A DNA stretch of 64,000 bases. Origin: Treponema zioleckii. Lineage in GTDB: Bacteria > Spirochaetota > Spirochaetia > Treponematales > Treponemataceae. The notes under the pieces were generated by a model. It saw only the letters and a program-made list of their open reading frames with translations. It was not told the origin of the DNA and ran no database searches. Shown piece after piece: positions 42,027 through 50,223 of the stretch (position 1 is its first letter; every line of letters begins with the position of its first letter). The stretch lies in the NCBI RefSeq assembly GCF_014737315.1, contig NZ_JPUF01000009.1, forward strand, positions 1-64,000. Reading direction: 5' to 3'. Both the position numbers and the translations under genes were made by a program.

Positions 42027-42414
42027 TTAGCGTTTCTCTATTTTTTCCATTTCGATTTGTGCGAGTTTTTGGTATGCCGGAGGAAGTTCTCCAGGGAGCG
42101 TGTTTGCGTACAAGTCGAGAAGTTCCTGAAAAATCGGTTTTGCCGCTTCATATTTTTTTTGCTTCATATAAAGGTGCCCGATTTCATATTTTGATTCTAT
42201 GCAGACAGCCCTGTCGTCTGGAAAGCGTTCGAGAACGGCATTGTAGTAACGGAGAGAGAGTTTGTAGTCCGAATGTTCAAAAGCCGTCTGTCCTTGCTGG
42301 ATAAGTTGTTGTGCCGTCAAGTCATTTGGGATTGGTTCGTTTGAGGCACAGCCAAAACATGCGAGTGACAAAAAAAGTCAAAATTGTGATGTTTTTTATA
42401 ATTGAATGTTTCAT
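42027..42414 (-). CDS. BamD-like TPR lipoprotein with one surplus base in the signal peptide
   Basis: The open frame 42027-42371 starts with TTG and gives LACFGCASNEP at residues 3-13. The sequence upstream (ATG 42414: MKHSIIKNITILTF) is in the other frame and joins if one base is removed from the seven A at 42370-42376 (plus strand), restoring TFLSLACFGC, a textbook lipobox. The mature protein of about 105 residues shows LIQQGQTAFEHSDYKLSLRY, YNAVLERFPDDRAVCIESKY and QELLDLYANTLPGELPPAYQ, TPR pairs like those of BamD-type outer-membrane assembly lipoproteins. No SD was identified. Confidence 0.75.
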
Positions 42415-42620
42415 AACGTTAGATTAACATTTTGATTCTAAAAAAGATACAGGATATGTACATTTAAAAGTCAACTTGTAGAATCTGTTAATACTTCCTC
42501 TACGGTGGAAGGGATTCTAAAAGATAGCTTTTTTGTATGAAAAGGCAAAGCAACGCATAATGCAAATCTTGCCACTGAAAATTTTATTATGTGCTTGAAG
42601 TGTCTAGAAAGGGGGCTAGT

Positions 42621-43568
42621 ATGGCAGTAAAGGTTTTTATTGACGGAAAAGAGGGAACGACCGGACTCAAGATTTTTGAGCGTTTTTCGAAGCGAAATGA
42701 CATTGAGATTTTGCAGATTGACGAGGACAAAAGAAAAGATCCTGAAGAAAAGCGAAAGCTGATTGATTCATCGGATTTTACGTTCTTGTGTTTGCCTGAC
42801 GCAGCGGCGATTGAAAGCGCAAATCTCTGTACGAATCCAAAGACAAAGATTATTGACGCTTCCACCGCTCACCGAACGAATCCTGATTGGGCTTACGGCT
42901 TTCCTGAGCTGTCTCCTGACTTCAGAAAGAGAATCGAAACCTCAAACAGAATTGCAGTTCCTGGCTGCTATGCCAGCGGATTTATTGCTTTGGGCTACCC
43001 TTTGGTTCAGTCTGGAATCATGCCAAAAGACTATCCTGTGGTGATTCATGCGGTTTCGGGGTATTCTGGAGCCGGAAAAAAGGCGATTGCGCTGTACGAG
43101 GCTGAAGGTCGAAATCCTGAACTTGACTCGCCTCGTCTTTATGCGCTTACCCAAAGCCACAAGCATCTTCCTGAGATGAAGAAAATCACCGGGCTTGATT
43201 TTGAGCCGATTTTTAATCCTTACGTGTGCGACTATTTTGAGGGAATGACCGTTACTGTTGGATTGCACGCGCGACTTCTCGCAAAAAAAGTGACTGCGAA
43301 AGACGTTTGGGAAATGATGGCTTCTCATTACGAAGGCTCTAATTTTATAAAAGTGGCTCCGTTCATGGGCGAGGGCGTTTTGAGCGAGCCGTTCATCCCT
43401 GCGAACACGCTTGCCGGCACGAACAACATGGAAATCTTTGTTTACGGAAATGACGAGCGTATTTGTCTTACGAGCCGGTTCGACAACCTCGGAAAAGGTG
43501 CGAGCGGAGCGGCGGTTCAGTGCCTTAACATTGCGATGGGAATTGATGAAACGACAAGTTTGATATAA
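42621..43568 (+). CDS. argC: N-acetyl-gamma-glutamyl-phosphate reductase (arginine synthesis)
   Basis: ATG 42621 (AAAGGGGG upstream; the longer frame from 42591 lacks a ribosome site) gives 315 residues, typical of short-type ArgC. It reduces N-acetylglutamyl phosphate to the semialdehyde with NADPH in the cytoplasm. VFIDGKEGTTGLKIF is the nucleotide-binding start, IIDASTAHRTNPDWAYGFPE a family block, and VPGCYASGFIALGYP holds the catalytic Cys. AVSGYSGAGKKAI and MTVTVGLHAR follow. No other arginine gene lies next to it, so it is isolated. Confidence 0.95.
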   Translation: MAVKVFIDGKEGTTGLKIFERFSKRNDIEILQIDEDKRKDPEEKRKLIDSSDFTFLCLPDAAAIESANLCTNPKTKIIDASTAHRTNPDWAYGFPELSPDFRKRIETSNRIAVPGCYASGFIALGYPLVQSGIMPKDYPVVIHAVSGYSGAGKKAIALYEAEGRNPELDSPRLYALTQSHKHLPEMKKITGLDFEPIFNPYVCDYFEGMTVTVGLHARLLAKKVTAKDVWEMMASHYEGSNFIKVAPFMGEGVLSEPFIPANTLAGTNNMEIFVYGNDERICLTSRFDNLGKGASGAAVQCLNIAMGIDETTSLI

Positions 43569-43809
43569 AAACAACGCATTATAGACTTGTAAGTATAAAA
43601 AAAATAGACGTCCACTACAAAAAAGCGACGTCTGCCCAGCCAAGCTGAAGGTAATAGGAATCCGACTTCGCTCATTTCACTCGCTTGCGAACCTTCAGAA
43701 TGGCTCCACAGCCGCTTGCTTTTTTTCTCGTTACCGCATTTTTTTTGTCTGGTTTTAAAGCTCAAAATCTAGTGTAAAGGTCATAAACAAAACAACAGTA
43801 AGCAGCCTG

Positions 43810-43985
43810 CAATTTACAAACTGCCCACAGTGCCATGTTCAGTTTTGCTTGCAAAACTGATAGGAACAACAAAATTGTTCTAGCAATTTACAAAGTGCCC
43901 CACAGTGCATATTCAGTTTTGCCTTGCAAAACTGATAGGAACAACAAAATTATTCTATGTAATTTACAAAGTGCCTAATGTTGTT
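43810..43985 (+). repeat. Tandem hairpin repeat units (about 75 bp) after argC
   Basis: Two complete units and part of a third carry AATTTACAAA(G/C)TGCC and then TCAGTTTTGC/GCAAAACTGA hairpins (43839-43860 and 43913-43935), followed by TAGGAACAAC. The architecture of hairpin plus GGRAAC tail matches the larger family. Beyond that, the 43569-43809 stretch holds fragments of the AATAGACGTCCACTAC type only. Confidence 0.75.
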
Positions 43986-43986
43986 C

Positions 43987-45486
43987 CTATTTTACAAATT
44001 CTTTTTTGAGGAAGTCCAAATCCAATTCCGGATAGAGGACGAATTTGCTCAAAAGTGCCTGAACGCGTTTTGAAGCGGCTTCTTTTACGGCCGGGTCAAG
44101 ATTGATTTTTCCTTTTGCAGGTTTTCCTTCTTTTGTAAGTCCCGGTTTTGTTCCTTTGAGAACGAAGTCGATTATTGAGGCAACTTCCTTCATTTCATCT
44201 TCTTTCATTCCCAATGTGGTGAGGGCCGGTGTTCCGAGGCGGAGACCAGAAGTCCACCATGCGCCGTTTTTATCGTATGGAAGTGCGTTTGCGTTTACTG
44301 TTACGCCACACTCGAACATTGCGGCTTCTGCCTGCTTTCCGGTCAAGCCGTAAGAAGTAACGTCTGCGAGCATAAGGTGATTGTCAGTTCCGTCGGTCTG
44401 CAAGCGGACTCCCAAATCCTGCAAGGCCTTTGCGAGTGCCTGTGCGTTTTTAACGACCTGATGAGCGTATTCCTGATATTCTTTTGTGTTTGCTTCTTTG
44501 AATGCGAGCGCTTTTGCGGCCATTACGTGTGGGAGCGGGCCTCCGAGAACTGTAGGACATCCCTTGTTCACGTAGTCTGCGAATTCTTTTTTACAGAGAA
44601 TCATAGCACCGCGAGGTCCGCGGAGTGTCTTGTGCGTTGTTGTTGTAACAACGTCAGCCCATTTTACAGGGTCGTAGTCACCGGTGAAGACTTTACCGGC
44701 AACCAAGCCTGCAAAGTGCGCCATATCTACCATCAATACTGCTCCGCATTTGTCTGCAATCTCGCGGAATCGTTTGAAGTTAATTTTTCGCGGGTAAGCT
44801 GAATATCCGGTCAAGAGGATGAGTGGTTTTACTTCCATTGCCTGCTTTTCGATTGCGTCGTAGTCGAGAAGTCCTGTTTCTTTGTCAACGCCGTATGGGT
44901 GTGACTCGAACATTCGTGCTGAGACGTTCATTTTGTATCCGTGGGTGAGGTGTCCGCCGCAAGAGTAGTCCAAGCCCATGAGACGCTGGTTTCCGAGGCG
45001 TTTTCTCAAAGCGTCGAACTGTTCGGCTGTAAGGTCGTTGAGTGATTTTACGCCAAGCTCTTCGAGGGCAGGGGCTTCAACTTTTGCAGAGAGAATTGCC
45101 CAATAAGCTACAAGGTTTGTGTCTGCGCCTGAATGTGGCTGAACGTAGGCATAGTCTGCACCAAAAAGGTTTTCCGCTTCTCTTGCCGCGGTCGATTCAA
45201 CAGCGTCAACGTTTACGCAGCCGCCGTAGTATCTGTGTTCCGGGTAGCCTTCTGCGTATTTGTCGGTAAGAATGTTTCCCATTGCTGCCTGAACTGCAAG
45301 AGAACTGTAATTCTCTGAGGCGATGAGCTTCAAGTGGCTTCGCTGATTGTCGATTTCATTAACGATGTCAGCGGCAATTGATGGATTTACAGATGCAACC
45401 TGCTGGAGGTTTGCAACGTAAGCTGTCATTGCAACGTTCGGTTTGCCGTTACAAGCGGAAAGATAGTTTTCCAATGGTGTAGCCAT
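43987..45486 (-). CDS. glyA: Serine hydroxymethyltransferase, long form
   Basis: A 499-residue PLP enzyme interconverting serine and glycine with tetrahydrofolate. It is longer than the usual 415 residues owing to an insertion (about 130-200) seen in spirochaetal GlyA. LIASENYSSLAVQAAMGN, YYGGCVNVDAVE, YVQPHSGADTN, MVDMAHFAGLVAGKVF and TTTTHKTLRGPRGAM (the Lys binds PLP) are the core blocks. The start ATG 45486 has GGAG 9 bases upstream, and a good promoter lies at 45583-45555. Single-gene unit. Confidence 0.97.
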   Translation of the reverse strand: MATPLENYLSACNGKPNVAMTAYVANLQQVASVNPSIAADIVNEIDNQRSHLKLIASENYSSLAVQAAMGNILTDKYAEGYPEHRYYGGCVNVDAVESTAAREAENLFGADYAYVQPHSGADTNLVAYWAILSAKVEAPALEELGVKSLNDLTAEQFDALRKRLGNQRLMGLDYSCGGHLTHGYKMNVSARMFESHPYGVDKETGLLDYDAIEKQAMEVKPLILLTGYSAYPRKINFKRFREIADKCGAVLMVDMAHFAGLVAGKVFTGDYDPVKWADVVTTTTHKTLRGPRGAMILCKKEFADYVNKGCPTVLGGPLPHVMAAKALAFKEANTKEYQEYAHQVVKNAQALAKALQDLGVRLQTDGTDNHLMLADVTSYGLTGKQAEAAMFECGVTVNANALPYDKNGAWWTSGLRLGTPALTTLGMKEDEMKEVASIIDFVLKGTKPGLTKEGKPAKGKINLDPAVKEAASKRVQALLSKFVLYPELDLDFLKKEFVK

Positions 45487-45554
45487 GTCTTTATCTCCGT
45501 AAAGAAAAATTTTTTATATCTCTTCAAATTTTTTACAGCTTTGAAGATGCGACT

Positions 45555-45583
45555 ATTCTATAGAAAATCAAGACGTGATTCAA
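45555..45583 (-). promoter_or_regulatory. glyA promoter
   Basis: On the reverse strand TTGAAT (45583-45578), 17 bases and TAGAAT (45560-45555). The leader would be about 60 bases. Confidence 0.6.
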
Positions 45584-45593
45584 ATGGAAGTGT

Positions 45594-45663
45594 GAATTAT
45601 GAATTATGAATTATGAATTATGAATTATGAATTATGAATTATGAATTATGAATTATGAATTAT
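45594..45663 (+). repeat. Ten perfect copies of GAATTAT
   Basis: A 70-bp array, with no variation between units, lies about 110 bases upstream of the glyA ATG, just outside its -35 box, and 110 bases before the HAD gene. Its unit resembles the GAAGTAT array at 9406. Confidence 0.95.
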
Positions 45664-45763
45664 GAAGTGTGAGTTTTTTGATTCTTGATGCTGATGAGTG
45701 GCGGGGAAAATTCAAGTGATTTTAGTAAAAAGAAAACTGATTTTCTGCTTTGCAAAATTGTTG

Positions 45764-45769
45764 TAGAAT
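45764..45769 (+). promoter_or_regulatory. Candidate -10 box of the HAD gene
   Basis: TAGAAT ends 6 bases before ATG 45776 with no ribosome site. The -35 position is not convincing. Confidence 0.35.
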
Positions 45770-45775
45770 ACCGCC

Positions 45776-46450
45776 ATGAATTTACGGATAGATGATTTTA
45801 AGTGTGCGATTTTCGATTTGGACGGAACTCTTTTGAACTCAATGCCGTTCTGGCACACTGTTTCGGACGACTATCTTCGTCGCCACGGAAAAACTTTTTC
45901 GCCGGCACTTTGGGACGAAGTTAAGCGGCTCACTCTTACGGAGACCGCGGAGCATTTTGTAAAAAATTACGGAATCACGGACTCCATCGAAAAAATCTGC
46001 GAGGAAATTCGCCTTATGATTTTTGAGGCATATTCGAAGACTCTTTTGCTGAAAGACGGGGCCAGGGAACTGCTCGAAAAACTGAATTCGCTCGGAGTCC
46101 CGTGCGTGCTTGCCACCGCTACAGAAAGGAGCTGTGTTCTTGCCTGTTTTGAGCGGCTTGATTTGCTAAAATATTTTAAGCACATTTTTACGTGCCTTGA
46201 TTTGAACACGAACAAACGCGAGCCGTTGATTTTTTTGAAGAGCGCGGAAGTTTGCGGGGCAAAGAGCGAAGAAAGCCTTGTTTTTGAAGACGCGCTCCAC
46301 TGTATTCGAACGGCAAAAAAAGCCCGGTTCAACGTGTGCGCAGTTTACGACGAAAGTAGCGAGGAAGTGACCGAGCCTCCAGAAAGTGACTGGAAACGAA
46401 TCCTTTCCATTAGCGATTATTCCGTAAAAAGCCTAAAAGAACTGCTTTAA
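45776..46450 (+). CDS. HAD-superfamily phosphatase, beta-phosphoglucomutase-like
   Basis: A 224-residue protein with FDLDGTLLNS (motif I, Asp-x-Asp), VLATATERS (motif II Thr area), LNTNKREPLIFLKSAEV (motif III Lys) and LVFEDALHCIRTAKKARFNV (motif IV acidic). It should hydrolyse a small phosphate ester or act as a mutase; the substrate is unknown. Its 3' end (46199-46441) is repeated at 48094-48336 beyond an inserted set of genes. Confidence 0.88.
   Translation: MNLRIDDFKCAIFDLDGTLLNSMPFWHTVSDDYLRRHGKTFSPALWDEVKRLTLTETAEHFVKNYGITDSIEKICEEIRLMIFEAYSKTLLLKDGARELLEKLNSLGVPCVLATATERSCVLACFERLDLLKYFKHIFTCLDLNTNKREPLIFLKSAEVCGAKSEESLVFEDALHCIRTAKKARFNVCAVYDESSEEVTEPPESDWKRILSISDYSVKSLKELL
46199..46441 (+). 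repeat. 243-bp direct repeat, copy in the HAD gene
   Basis: The second copy at 48094-48336 has about four substitutions and no gaps (about 98 percent identity). The pair brackets 1.65 kb of accessory genes. Confidence 0.9.
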
Positions 46451-46485
46451 CTTTTCTTTCTGCAAAGCAGGCTTAGTAAATAAAG

Positions 46486-47286
46486 ATGAAAATCACTGAC
46501 CTAACAAACGAAAAATACAATGAAAAACTTTTCCTCGTAATCTTACTAGGAGCTGTTGAAACTCTCATAAACGGGCTGATTGACGTGGGGGAATGTAAGT
46601 GCATTCTGCCGTTGGAGACACTTGAAAGTAAGCATTTTAATTCAAGACTCCTGCATGTGATTTATGACCTTCAGAATCTTGAAAAACAAAAATCCATTGA
46701 ATCGGTTGATTTTATGCAAAATCTAAAAGAGCTCAAAGAAAGAATTTTGTCTCTAATGGCGGAATATGATGACTATAGTAATGAAAAGTGGCTTAGGGTC
46801 AAAAATGATGTCCAGGCGTTTGAACTTATTGATTCCTGCCAGCATACCAACTATGGATTTGTTCATTACGCAACTGTCAGCGACTTGTATAACTTGGCGA
46901 AGAGGCTGAAATCAATTCAGTCAATTCCTAAATATATATTAATCACACCTCATTTTGCTTTCCAGGAAAAGCTGATTCCGTTTGATGAATATGTGTTCAA
47001 TATCGTGGCACATACAAGAGTAACTGAATCAGACAGAAGAAAATATTATGAAGCGTTTGAAAATTCTTCCAGTTCCGAAATGAATTATGCGATTGATTGC
47101 GTTAGGAAGAGAAGGTTTATTATTGAGCGTGGAGATTTTGCAAGCTATATTAATTGCCTTGAAATGATTCCTGAGTATTTAAAAAATTTAATTGACCGCA
47201 TTCTGCCAATATTAAAATCAGAACATAATTTTCAGGAGAAAGATTTACTGTATGGAAATGTATGTTTTGAAATTTTTTGCGAATGA
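46486..47286 (+). CDS. DUF3969-like protein with extra C-terminal domain
   Basis: A 266-residue protein. Residues 1-110 (TDLTNEKYNEKLFLVILLGA, VETLINGLIDVGECKCILPL, LESKHFNSRLLHVIYDL) match the DUF3969-like paralogue at 47307 throughout. The second half (VHYATVSDLYNLAKRLKSIQ, YILITPHFAFQEKLIPFDEY) is unrelated to anything I recognise and lacks membrane or export signals. It sits directly after the HAD gene in an inserted block, with weak codon similarity to neighbours. An immunity or toxin-antitoxin-related role is possible only by context. Confidence 0.65.
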   Translation: MKITDLTNEKYNEKLFLVILLGAVETLINGLIDVGECKCILPLETLESKHFNSRLLHVIYDLQNLEKQKSIESVDFMQNLKELKERILSLMAEYDDYSNEKWLRVKNDVQAFELIDSCQHTNYGFVHYATVSDLYNLAKRLKSIQSIPKYILITPHFAFQEKLIPFDEYVFNIVAHTRVTESDRRKYYEAFENSSSSEMNYAIDCVRKRRFIIERGDFASYINCLEMIPEYLKNLIDRILPILKSEHNFQEKDLLYGNVCFEIFCE

Positions 47287-47306
47287 TTTTTAATAGGAAC
47301 TGGAAA

Positions 47307-47621
47307 ATGACAGTAAAAGAATTTACAAACGAAAAATACAACGAAAAATGCTTTTTGATAATTCTTCTCGGCACAATCGAAGCTCTCATAAAAAAATCAA
47401 TAACGGTTGATGAATGTCAGAGCATTCTTCCGCTGTCCGCCGCAGAAGAAAATCATTTTGATTCAAGAATACAAAACATAATTGAACGCTGCTACGAACT
47501 TGAAGACTTTGATGGCTCACAGCGAAATGAATATGAAAACAGTCTTATTGAATTAAAGGAAAGTACAATGGCATTGCTTTCGGAATACGCAGACTACAGC
47601 AAAATAAACTGGATGCAATAG
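47307..47621 (+). CDS. DUF3969-family small protein
   Basis: ATG 47307 follows GGAACTGGAAA and gives 104 residues. KEFTNEKYNEKCFLIILLGT, IEALIKKSITVDECQSILPL and ENHFDSRIQNIIERCYELED align with the first half of the 46486 protein. The ending SEYADYSKINWMQ falls where the longer protein continues as EKWLRVKNDV. The next 100 bases hold an open stretch (YATEYSFIKLFE) that may be a remnant of the second half. It probably arose by duplication of its neighbour. Confidence 0.65.
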   Translation: MTVKEFTNEKYNEKCFLIILLGTIEALIKKSITVDECQSILPLSAAEENHFDSRIQNIIERCYELEDFDGSQRNEYENSLIELKESTMALLSEYADYSKINWMQ

Positions 47622-47748
47622 TAAATTGTAGTATACGCAACCGAATATAGTTTTATTAAGTTGTTCGAATGCCAGAGCGGTATGAAATTTGAGCGTCTAT
47701 TGCAAACCTGCCGGATGCATAAAATATAAAAGTTTTAGGTGATAAATA

Positions 47749-48093
47749 ATGAAAAGTATGTCTGATTTTCGTGATGTCTTACAGATTTCTAAAGTAACTC
47801 TTGAAGCGTGTTTGTTAGAATATCCAATTCATTCGTACAATAAGGACGTTCTAGTTGATACTGACAATTGCTATAGGGGTGTTGTTGAATGGAAAAATTG
47901 TTTAGGGGAAATGCTTGTAGAACAAGCCGATTATGCTCCATATAGATATCTTACATTCAATATCTTGCCAACTGATATAGATGAAGTTATTCCAATATTT
48001 GCTTGGAATGATTCCGATACAGACTCTTTAGAGTCGATAAAGGATAAAATAAAAGAGGGAGTCTGTTGTGCATTTGATTATAATCAAGAATAA
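47749..48093 (+). CDS. Hypothetical small acidic protein, immunity-like by context
   Basis: A 114-residue protein (SDFRDVLQISKVTLEACLLE, LVDTDNCYRGVVEWKNCLGE, YRYLTFNILPTDIDEVIPIF). Soluble and acidic, with AGGTGAT upstream of ATG. It ends 1 base before the duplicated HAD fragment. Size, acidity and island context resemble immunity proteins of polymorphic toxins, but no family is recognised. Confidence 0.55.
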   Translation: MKSMSDFRDVLQISKVTLEACLLEYPIHSYNKDVLVDTDNCYRGVVEWKNCLGEMLVEQADYAPYRYLTFNILPTDIDEVIPIFAWNDSDTDSLESIKDKIKEGVCCAFDYNQE

Positions 48094-48369
48094 GATTTGA
48101 ACACGAACAAACGCGAGCCGTTGATTTTTTTGAAGAGCGCAGAAGTTTGCGGGGCAAAGAGCGAAGAAAGCCTTGTTTTTGAAGACGCGCTCCACTGCAT
48201 TCGAACGGCAAAAAAAGCCCGGTTCAACGTGTGCGCAGTTTACGATGAAAGTAGCGAGGAAGTGACCGAGCCTCCAGAAAGTGACTGGAAACGAATCCTT
48301 TCTATTAGCGATTATTCCGTAAAAAGCCTAAAAGAAATTACGAGCGATATGGTAAGGGGCAACGGGTAA
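48094..48369 (+). pseudogene. Truncated duplicate of the HAD gene 3' end
   Basis: 48094-48336 copies codons for residues about 142-222 of the HAD gene in frame (TNKREPLIFLKSAEVCGAKS), then diverges (ITSDMVRGNG) and stops at 48369. There is no start codon of its own other than an ordinary internal one and no ribosome site, so it is a relic of the duplication. Confidence 0.85.
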
Positions 48370-48390
48370 TCCTTAAATTCTCCCGGAAAC

Positions 48391-48414
48391 GGCGCTTTTT
48401 GTGGCGGGCTTTCC
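48391..48414 (+). repeat. 24-bp inverted repeat, left copy
   Basis: GGCGCTTTTTGTGGCGGG and the next six bases recur inverted at 51744-51767, 3.3 kb away, so the pair flanks the tail/lipoprotein and ToxN genes. Confidence 0.75.
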
Positions 48415-48551
48415 GGGGAAAATTAAGGATTGCGCTACATATAGCGTAGTTTTTGCTGTTCTAAAACCGCTCTGAATCAACTGACGAGTGTTTTTAGAAT
48501 TTTTCAAAGGCGGAAGTTTTCCGCCGATAAAATTTTTTATGGAGGAGTTTA

Positions 48552-48818
48552 AATCCTGAGCAATTTGAAAAAGCTGCTGATGAATTAGGAGACTTTCAGT
48601 CTAAATTTGCTGACTTAGTAGAGCAAGAATATAAATTATCATCTGATGATATTCATATAGATACTTTTAATAGAACTATAATAAGATCTGATGGATCCAA
48701 GACTCTTTATGATTATGAAACAAAAGTTAATGTCTTTGCACATCTTTCAAATCCGAAAACTGGAGACGAGGTATTTATTTCAAATGTTTTCAAAATTACA
48801 GGAGATAAAAATGAATAA
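48552..48818 (+). pseudogene. Toxin-like C-terminal fragment without start
   Basis: The open frame NPEQFEKAADELGDFQSKFA, DLVEQEYKLSSDDIHIDTFN, RTIIRSDGSKTLYDYETKVN ends at 48818. No start codon or promoter precedes it, and it begins abruptly after GGAGGAGTTTAA. It overlaps the start of the ankyrin lipoprotein (ATGAATAA), as polymorphic toxin tails overlap immunity genes. The lack of a head and the setting suggest a displaced toxin C-terminus. Family unknown; the interpretation is by context. Confidence 0.45.
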
Positions 48819-49791
48819 AAAATTTTATTTCGTTTTTTTAATAATTGGGTTCTTTTTTTGTTCATGTAGTCACAGACAGATGTTAATATTAAAAGCAGAA
48901 AAGAATTCTATAAATTTATTTAAGAATGAAGTAGAAAAAAAACTGGCTGATGCTGTAATAAAAGAAGATGTAAAAAGAATTCAGAAAATTATTGGCAAAA
49001 ATCAATCTATAGTAAGAGACAGCTATAGTAAAGAATATTATTCTGTTCTGCATTTAGCTTCGTATTATGGAAAGGTAAAATCTGTTGAAGCGCTTCTTGA
49101 GCTTGGTTTTAATCCGGATGTAAAAAATATACAAGGAGAAACTCCTTTGTTTGAAGCTTCTGGCGTCGGGTTTATATTTTATGCCTATGATGAATCGCGA
49201 GATAATTTGGAACAAGTTATAAAGTTATTAATTAAACATGGAGCAGATGTAAATTGTCAGATAGAAAAATCAAACAATGGAACAGCTGTTTTGTCAGGAA
49301 GGACTCCTTTAATGAGATGCCTAGATACACTTTATCAGCCGAGACAATTGAATAAAATAAAAATCCTTTGTGATGAAGGAAATGCAGATATAAATATTAA
49401 AGCTGAAAATGGAGAAACAGCAGCCGCTATAGCTCTTGAAGAATGTTATCGTGATTTAATAGATTGGTATTTATTTGATCTTGATTATCTAAAAGATAAG
49501 AGTCTTACTTCGGCATATTATTTAATTGTTCAAAAACATGCTGACATAAGTGGAAGTTATTATTCCCGTTTGCATTATTCAGATAAACTTTTTGAAGTAT
49601 CTCCTGTTTATATGCTCAGACTTCTTGTTTATCCGTTAGATTCAGAAATGCATAAAATTAAAATGGAAATAGTCAAAGAATTTAAACGACAAGGAATTGA
49701 TTATTTTTCAGAACCTATTCCAGAACAAAGTTTAAAATTAGTAAAAAAGCTTTACCCGGATAATTGGGAAGAATATTTGAAGTTGTATTGA
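48811..49791 (+). CDS. Ankyrin-repeat lipoprotein
   Basis: ATG 48811 with AGGAGA 6 bases upstream gives 326 residues. Signal and lipobox: MNKKFYFVFLIIGFFFCSC. At least three ankyrin repeats: VLHLASYYGKVKSVEALLEL, GFNPDVKNIQGETPLFEASG, IKLLIKHGADVNCQ and ENGETAAAIALEE. The C-terminal third (YYSRLHYSDKLFEVSPVYML) is not ankyrin. As a lipoprotein adjacent to a toxin-like tail it may act as an immunity protein at the inner or outer membrane. The gene is more AT-rich than its core neighbours. Confidence 0.82.
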   Translation: MNKKFYFVFLIIGFFFCSCSHRQMLILKAEKNSINLFKNEVEKKLADAVIKEDVKRIQKIIGKNQSIVRDSYSKEYYSVLHLASYYGKVKSVEALLELGFNPDVKNIQGETPLFEASGVGFIFYAYDESRDNLEQVIKLLIKHGADVNCQIEKSNNGTAVLSGRTPLMRCLDTLYQPRQLNKIKILCDEGNADINIKAENGETAAAIALEECYRDLIDWYLFDLDYLKDKSLTSAYYLIVQKHADISGSYYSRLHYSDKLFEVSPVYMLRLLVYPLDSEMHKIKMEIVKEFKRQGIDYFSEPIPEQSLKLVKKLYPDNWEEYLKLY

Positions 49792-49904
49792 TTTTAGATT
49801 ATTTATTTTAAACAATAAAAACAAAAGAAATTCACTAGATTTTGCGTAAAACAGTATATATTTATAAAATGGGGTGCAAAATGCTAGCGACTGCAAAAGG
49901 ACAT

Positions 49905-50109
49905 TATAATGGTTCTCTCTTACAAGAGTTTCGATTAGAGGCTTGAATTCATCAAGTTTACTTTTTCTGACTGGCTTTTTTTGTTCCCGTGGCATTTGAT
50001 TTAACCACGTTCTGATCATTCTGTCCGTTCTTCCTAATTGCTCAGCAATTTGCTTCTGAGTAAATCCCTGGGCTTGCAATTCATGCGCCTTTAGCATAAA
50101 TTTCTCCAT
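49905..50109 (-). pseudogene. N-terminal remnant of an IS21-type transposase (IstA)
   Basis: From 50109 the protein reads MEKFMLKAHELQAQGFTQKQ, IAEQLGRTDRMIRTWLNQMP and REQKKPVRKSKLDEFKPLIE, the helix-turn-helix and linker of IS21 IstA proteins. After ENHYN (about 49905) the sequence is unrelated. There is no integrase core, istB or terminal repeat. A decayed insertion. Confidence 0.7.
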
Positions 50110-50223
50110 GAGGCTTGCTTCTCCTTTTTGTGTTGTTGTGCTAACAAACATTTTAAGGATTACAAGCCTCTTTTTATATGCCTAAAAGCGGAAATTTCTC
50201 GCCGGCATTTTTAGGAAGTTTAA

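Noticed and set aside
42942-43643. 233-residue reverse frame across argC
   Set aside because: Shadow of argC and extends into the repeats after it.
49905-50109. Active IS21 element
   Set aside because: Only the first 68 or so codons of istA remain; no istB and no terminal repeats.
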